The translations under genes and the position numbers were made by a program. Source: Syngnathus acus (lineage: Eukaryota > Chordata > Actinopteri > Syngnathiformes > Syngnathidae). Taken from it: a stretch of DNA of 64,000 nucleotides. The notes under the pieces were generated by a model. The model was given only the letters and a program-made list of their open reading frames with translations, searched no databases and was not told where the DNA came from. The DNA lies in NCBI RefSeq assembly GCF_901709675.1, contig NC_051095.1:3905956-3969955 (forward strand). The letters are read 5' to 3'. Below, piece by piece: positions 50,702 to 64,000 of the stretch. Every line of letters starts with the position of its first letter. Within the stretch, counting starts at the first letter, position 1.

Positions 50702-58999
<8,298 letters not shown>

Positions 59000-59230
59000 C
59001 GTCAGGCGCTGAAACTTGACCTTTTTGATTCGAATCGGGGACTGAATCGACGCTCGCTAGTGGCGCTGCATTACAATCAAGATTACTCCACTTTATGATT
59101 TGAGGTGCGACCAATTGAAGCCAATCATGAAGGAAATAGGCATGCTAATGCTAATTAGCTAATTCACTATATTAAAGTCGCTTACTTCAAGGAAAATGTT
59201 CAAAATCTAAAATTGTTTGCAATAGGACAT

Positions 59231-59236
59231 AATAAA
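59231..59236 (+). promoter_or_regulatory. Polyadenylation signal of cmas
   Basis: AATAAA 232 bp after the cmas stop codon, followed by a poly-T run at 59265-59280. Confidence 0.55.
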
Positions 59237-59392
59237 ATCATTTGATCTAAAACAATCAAGCTGTATTTTTTTTTTTTTTGCTTTCATGAATATCTTTGAA
59301 ATAAGACAGTTTCAATCGATTGAAGGAATCCAGCAAGAAGAATCAACGTGAATCAGGTGTGGCGTCAAGCAAACAGGACGTGTTGGGTTGGC

Positions 59393-62300
59393 TCATTCCG
59401 ACATGTCGACGGACGTAATGACGAGCGGCCCGTCGTTCTTTCCGGACCTGTTGGTACAGGGGCTGAAGAAGGGGAGGATGCACTCTGTGAACGTGTCGTT
59501 GAACGTATAGATGTGCATTTTGGCCTCCACGTTGTAGAAGGAAACCTGTCCTCGTTCATAGTCGACAAAAATCCCAATCTTGTTGGGTCGGAGGTTGAGG
59601 TGGACGTCGGTAGATGGCTCGGTGCGAAAAGCGTACTTGTTCCTGTGAACGGGTGAGGGTTGCTTATTTTAGGATGGGTATGTGACTCACAAACAAAAAT
59701 TGTGATTTTTGGCCGTTGGGAGCAATTTCAGGATGAACCTAAATTGACATTTACAGGTAAATTCAACACTGTGACTGAACTGAAAAACTAGGAAAAAATA
59801 AATGGTGGTCTTATCTGCACTGATAAGATTTTTTTTTCCCTTTCGGGGGCCCAAAAAACTTAAAAAAAAGTATTTTTTTTTACAAACAATTTAAAAAATG
59901 GTTGATTAAATGTTCCCTCCAGGGTACAGAGAAATTGTGGCAAAATTTTCCCGGGAAAAATCTAAAAATACCATAAAGTCTGGCCTGGAACCTTGGGGGG
60001 CGTCAGTGCCCCCACGGCTTTCCCACTAGCTCCAGCAGTGCTTATCAGGAAGCATCATTTTGAGGACTACTACTTCACAATCGCAAACAACTGATTACAT
60101 CCTCTTCTCAAATTTGTTCTCAAAGGTCATGAAGCCATGAGTGATGCAATCAATACAACAATGAGCTGACGAAGTGGTTTGATAGTTGGAAATGAATTTG
60201 CAAGCGAACTAACCTTGATTGACAGTTTACCGAAATGTAATCTAAACATTTGATTTGCGCAGAGGGAAGGGGCGGATTTTTAAAACAGACAATCATTGGT
60301 TTGTTTTCAACTTATTTTCAAAACTTTGTATCATTTGCATGTATTATTTACATTTGTTTTGAATTTATTTTTAAATATGTGTTATGACGGCAGATTTTGA
60401 TTGTCTCATCCTGAAAATTGTCTTATTAATTTGTTTAAATTATTTTGTAAATAGTTGAATTTTTTTAACTTTTATATGTCTGACTTTCGTGTCGACTTCA
60501 GCTATGATTGTACTCTCGAAATAAAGTTTATTTTAGCTTCATCCTGAAATTTCACATCATGTTTTGTTAGCTTGATTATTGTGATGACTCACTTGTCTCT
60601 CAAACTGAGGAACCAGTATCCATTATTTGGTGTCACCTCAATCTTGCCTTTCCTGTTGATGGACTGTTTGGCGACGCCCAGATCCCAGTCCGTCTTCCCG
60701 CCCACTTGAACCTGACCCAGAGGCACAACGTTCAAACGGCGCTGCTCGTACGATAGCTAACGTGCGCGCTTACCTCCCAGTAATGTCGCCCGGAGGAGAT
60801 GGCCTCCCTCCCCAGGACGCAAACGACGCGATCAAACCGCTCCACGTTGTCGGGAAGCAACTGGTGTCGATCGCTGCAGCGCACCTGCACAAGCGGACAC
60901 CGACGTGAGAGCGCCGCAAACCCGCTTCGAAAGACGACTTCGACGCCTCACGCTCTTCATGTCGTCGGAGAGGATAAGTCTGGGATGGGCCGTGTTGCAG
61001 TCCAGAGTTACGTCCACTGCGGGATGGGAGAAAGAAGGCGGATGTTAGCTCAGGGGCGGTGGGGGAGTCCATGTACACAAACATGTATGCTTGCACTGCT
61101 TGGCCAACCTACCTGCGTACTCTTGCACTCTTCTCATCTCTGCCGAGAAGCAGACATGTTATGACATCACATAAATATGTCTGTACTCTATGTGTGAACA
61201 TGTGTGTGTGGCCCAGCGGTGTCTAAAGTCAGACCCAGACCACGTTTGGATTTGGTGTCTAAAGTCAGACCCAGACCACGTTTGGATTTTTGGATGTACA
61301 CAATGTGACACTCACTTGGCTGAGGACGTGCCAGACTGGTCTCCAATGATGAGGCAGTGAAACCTAAAGAATTCACATTATTGAAATGAAAAATAATTTT
61401 CATACCATTGGAGTGAAATGAGATATTTTGGACTCACCTGTCTCTGTGATGCCCCTCAGCTGCTCCTGGAACTTTTCCACCTCGCCAGCCAGCGACCTGT
61501 AGATGGCGCTGATCCCCAGGTCGGACGATACGGAAACGCCCGACCAGTCTTTGGTGGGCGGAGGAGCAGGGACTGTGGCGAAATTCTGTGGCGAAGACAA
61601 ATTGAACTCTTTTCCCCCAGAATCTTGCTATCCAGCTTTAGCTACTAGTACGATATTTGCTTTTACGTGTAAGGAACAGCGTCAAATTGCAAAACCAACA
61701 CATTGGCATTTCTCTCGTTCATAATCTGACAATCCGAAATTGACTTGATGACACTCACGGCTCACCTTGACACCCTGCAAGTGGTCGTCGGTTGTGGAGA
61801 GTTGTGTGAGAACGCTCTCCCTCTTTCGCAGTTCTTCCACCTCCAACTCCAGTTGTCGTATCAACGTGTTGGCCTGGTTCTCCGCCGCGCGCCGATTGGC
61901 CTCCATGACCTGCATCAGCTCAGCCTGCGCTCGCTCGATGGTCGCCATCAGCGCCGAGAACATACAGACGCTGTCCGTCGTGGCCCGCTCCACCACCAGC
62001 TGGGTCCAGAAAAAAAATCCAAAAGAAACTTCTCAAAACAGACGGACAATTCTCCCCAGTGGAACGAGTCGAACAAAGCAAAGTGCGCGTAAAGGACAGA
62101 CCTCCAGTTGGGATACCGATGTTCGGATCTCTTCGATCTTCAGGAGTCTTTCTTGGATCATCTCCCGAGTCTGCTGCTCCGTCTCTTTGAGCTGGGCCTG
62201 TATGTGCAGAAAAAACACATTAATTTCATGAAATTTTAATGAAAATTGCTATTTTGGGAAACATACATCCGGCCTTATATTATATAAGAACATCGTAAAA

Positions 62301-63348
62301 CAATTACAATTGTTTTGTTTACAATGCTTCAACTGTAACTGTGGCTCTCCTTGCTCACATGAGGACCTTCATTGCTGAGAGGATTCATCTTTATTCGCCC
62401 ACCTGCTTCTCTGTCCACGCCGCTTCCACCGTCACGGTGTCGTGATCGGAATGCGTCTCGACCGCGCAGTTGGGACAGATGCACTCCCCGTCGGTGCGAC
62501 AGAAAATCTGCCACCAAAGATCGCAATGAATTTGTTGCCGCTGTCAACAAAAAGTGTGCAACCGTGCGGTTACCATGATGCCCCTGTGGTGAAGGTCGCA
62601 AAGAGGAATGCTGTTGCCGCTCGCCGCCCCGCTCACGGTGAACCTTCTTCGGCTGTAGGATTCGACCAAGCGCGGGGCCACTTGGGGGGGTCCACCGGGT
62701 GCAGAGATCGGACTTTGGACCGGGACGGAAGAGGCCGTGAAGGATGTGGACACGAGAGTCCCGGGGATGGCTTGACCACCTTGTTTGTCAAACAACAGTG
62801 GTCGTCAGCCCAGAAGCGCCGCCTAAATTCTTAAATTTCTTCCGACATTGTCGAGCTCCTACATTTTGTCAAGAGCCAACTGACCTTGCTCGTTGATGCT
62901 CACTGGCAAGCTAGCGTGGGGTCGTGGCAGCTTCCTTGTCAGTTCGTCCAACAAGTCGTTGGGCATGGCGCACTCTCGCCCTTTTACTTCCTTCTTGTCC
63001 TTGGCCACGCCTCCTCCCTCTGCCCCGCCCCCGGACATGGACCTGAACTGCTCGGTGATCTCACGGAGGGTCCGGTTGATCTGGAGGTCCGGACGTTTCT
63101 GGAAGGTCCTTTTGCACAGAGGACACTGACATACCTGCATAGGGAGAAGACATGGTGATGTTTGAGTGCACGGCAGGGGATTTTTGCGGAGTCCCTCAAG
63201 GATCTACCTTAGCCCCATCCCAGTACTGGTTGATGCAGGCGACGCAAAAGCTGTGGCCACACGGCGTGGACGACGGGTTATTAAAAATGTCCAAGCAGAT
63301 TGAGCACTGGAATTGGTCGAGTGACAGCAGACCACCATATAAGGACAT
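59393..63348 (-). CDS. TRIM E3 ubiquitin ligase, RING/B-box/coiled-coil/PRY-SPRY (TRIM39/bloodthirsty-like)
   Basis: Thirteen minus-strand exons: 63208-63348, 62885-63134, 62574-62779, 62403-62507, 62102-62197, 61766-61999, 61438-61585, 61316-61363, 61113-61139, 60952-61016, 60774-60884, 60593-60711, 59393-59642; 599 aa. RING about 15-60 ([20 protein letters not shown], then CPLCKRTF) split by an intron after WDGAK; Gly-rich linker; B-box 2 about 190-230 ([24 protein letters not shown]); coiled coil about 235-345; PRY from about 419 ([19 protein letters not shown]) and SPRY ([47 protein letters not shown]). Bloodthirsty-type TRIMs are expanded in fish and linked to antiviral and erythroid roles; function here is inferred from domains only. 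RING and B-box metal ligands are intact. Confidence 0.94.
59643..60592. other. Last intron of the TRIM gene
   Basis: AT-rich, 950 bp. Around 59985-60035 there is a GCCCCCACGG/GGGGGGCGTCAG palindrome-like patch similar to fragments near 25425 and 51770, probably ends of an old repeat. No coding signal. Confidence 0.4.
61218..61289. repeat. 36-bp perfect tandem duplication in a TRIM intron
   Basis: The block beginning GGTGTCTAAAGTCAGACCCA and ending GTTTGGATTT occurs twice head to tail (61218-61253, 61254-61289) in the short intron between the exons ending at 61316 and starting at 61139. Confidence 0.95.
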
Positions 63349-64000
63349 CCTGCGGAAACACACAAGTCACGTGATCAAACAAAACATAATCTTAAAAATA
63401 AACTCGGAAGCGCACCGAAAGACAATGGAAATAAACCACAGTTATGCTGTTTTAGTTATGAGACCATTTTGAAAAAAGTGGAGACGTTTGAGTCAGAGGT
63501 GAAAAGGTCGGGCCCAATGATCGCCGACCCAATTTCGCAGTCCAACTTCAAAACCCAACCTTGAGACGACGGCGACATGTGCGAAGGAGTCCGAGTCAAC
63601 ACACATAAACACGTAAATCTGATTAGGATGAAGCGAAGATTTTAGGAATGAAGCGGAGTGAGATTTTATCACATCCCAAAGACCACATTCTGTACAAAGT
63701 CAATGTTTTTAATATGTTGCTCTTGTCAAGCTGGTTAGCTCCATTCCAAAAAAAACCCAACCATTGTAAAGCTCAAAATATGCCAAAAAATACAAGACCG
63801 AATTACCATGTCAGCAAATTCCTGATGACGTCAACAACATGACATTTACCACTGTTTTGGTTAAGCTGGTTGGTGTCATAACACTCTCAAATACGATAAC
63901 CGGCAATAATAGTATCTTCAGAAGAAAAGGTTGAATTAACTCAAACCAGAGAGTGAAACCAAAGAAATGAAGACATTTGATAGCTTCCTTGTTTCAACCA
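63349..64000. other. Upstream flank of the TRIM gene
   Basis: AT-rich sequence up to the window edge with no recognisable exon or promoter motif. Confidence 0.4.

Overview
The window is vertebrate nuclear DNA, almost certainly from a teleost fish. Evidence: genes are split by short GT-AG introns (many 60-120 bp), all recognisable products are vertebrate orthologues, a fish-type TRIM of the bloodthirsty/TRIM39 kind is present, and the spacers are full of CA/GATA/GA microsatellites and fish-type repeats. The species cannot be read from the sequence. I reconstructed CDS models by hand from splice sites and reading frame; every complete model closes in frame.

Layout, left to right: (1) the 5' end of a small secreted-protein gene on the minus strand (15-413, runs off the edge). 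(2) rnf121 on the minus strand (854-2558). (3) Satellite A, 2970-8740: about 23.5 tandem copies of a ~248-bp unit with a visible higher-order structure. (4) A TRIM2-like NHL gene on the plus strand (10932-13931) whose RING-coding part is missing. (5) A GLTPD2-like lipid-transfer gene, minus (15585-17098). (6) A compact single-pass receptor guanylyl cyclase, minus (18987-23414). (7) A LINE relic and about 3 kb of microsatellite-rich spacer. (8) gpha2, plus (28581-29255). (9) Satellite B, 30929-34700: a foldback element followed by a 236-bp tandem array. (10) gphb5, minus (35047-35611). (11) ppp2r5b, minus (38263-43728). (12) mus81, minus (45654-49699). (13) ovol1, minus (50702-54893). (14) cmas, plus (56787-58999). 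(15) A RING/B-box/coiled-coil/PRY-SPRY TRIM, minus (59393-63348).

The most informative biology is the thyrostimulin locus. The alpha (gpha2) and beta (gphb5) subunit genes of the same heterodimeric hormone lie convergently about 5.8 kb apart, beside ppp2r5b. In human, as I recall, GPHA2 sits by PPP2R5B (11q13) and GPHB5 near PPP2R5E (14q23), so this arrangement looks like the pre-duplication linkage. The spacer is filled by Satellite B, whose units each carry a long hairpin and a DR1-type nuclear-receptor motif (TGACCTTTGACC, 15 copies, 14 exact). mus81 and ovol1 belong to the same human 11q13 neighbourhood. Other points worth a look are the RING-less TRIM2-like protein, the guanylyl cyclase with an unusually short cysteine-rich ectodomain, a cmas whose HAD-like domain lacks its motif-I acidic residues, and the higher-order organisation of Satellite A.
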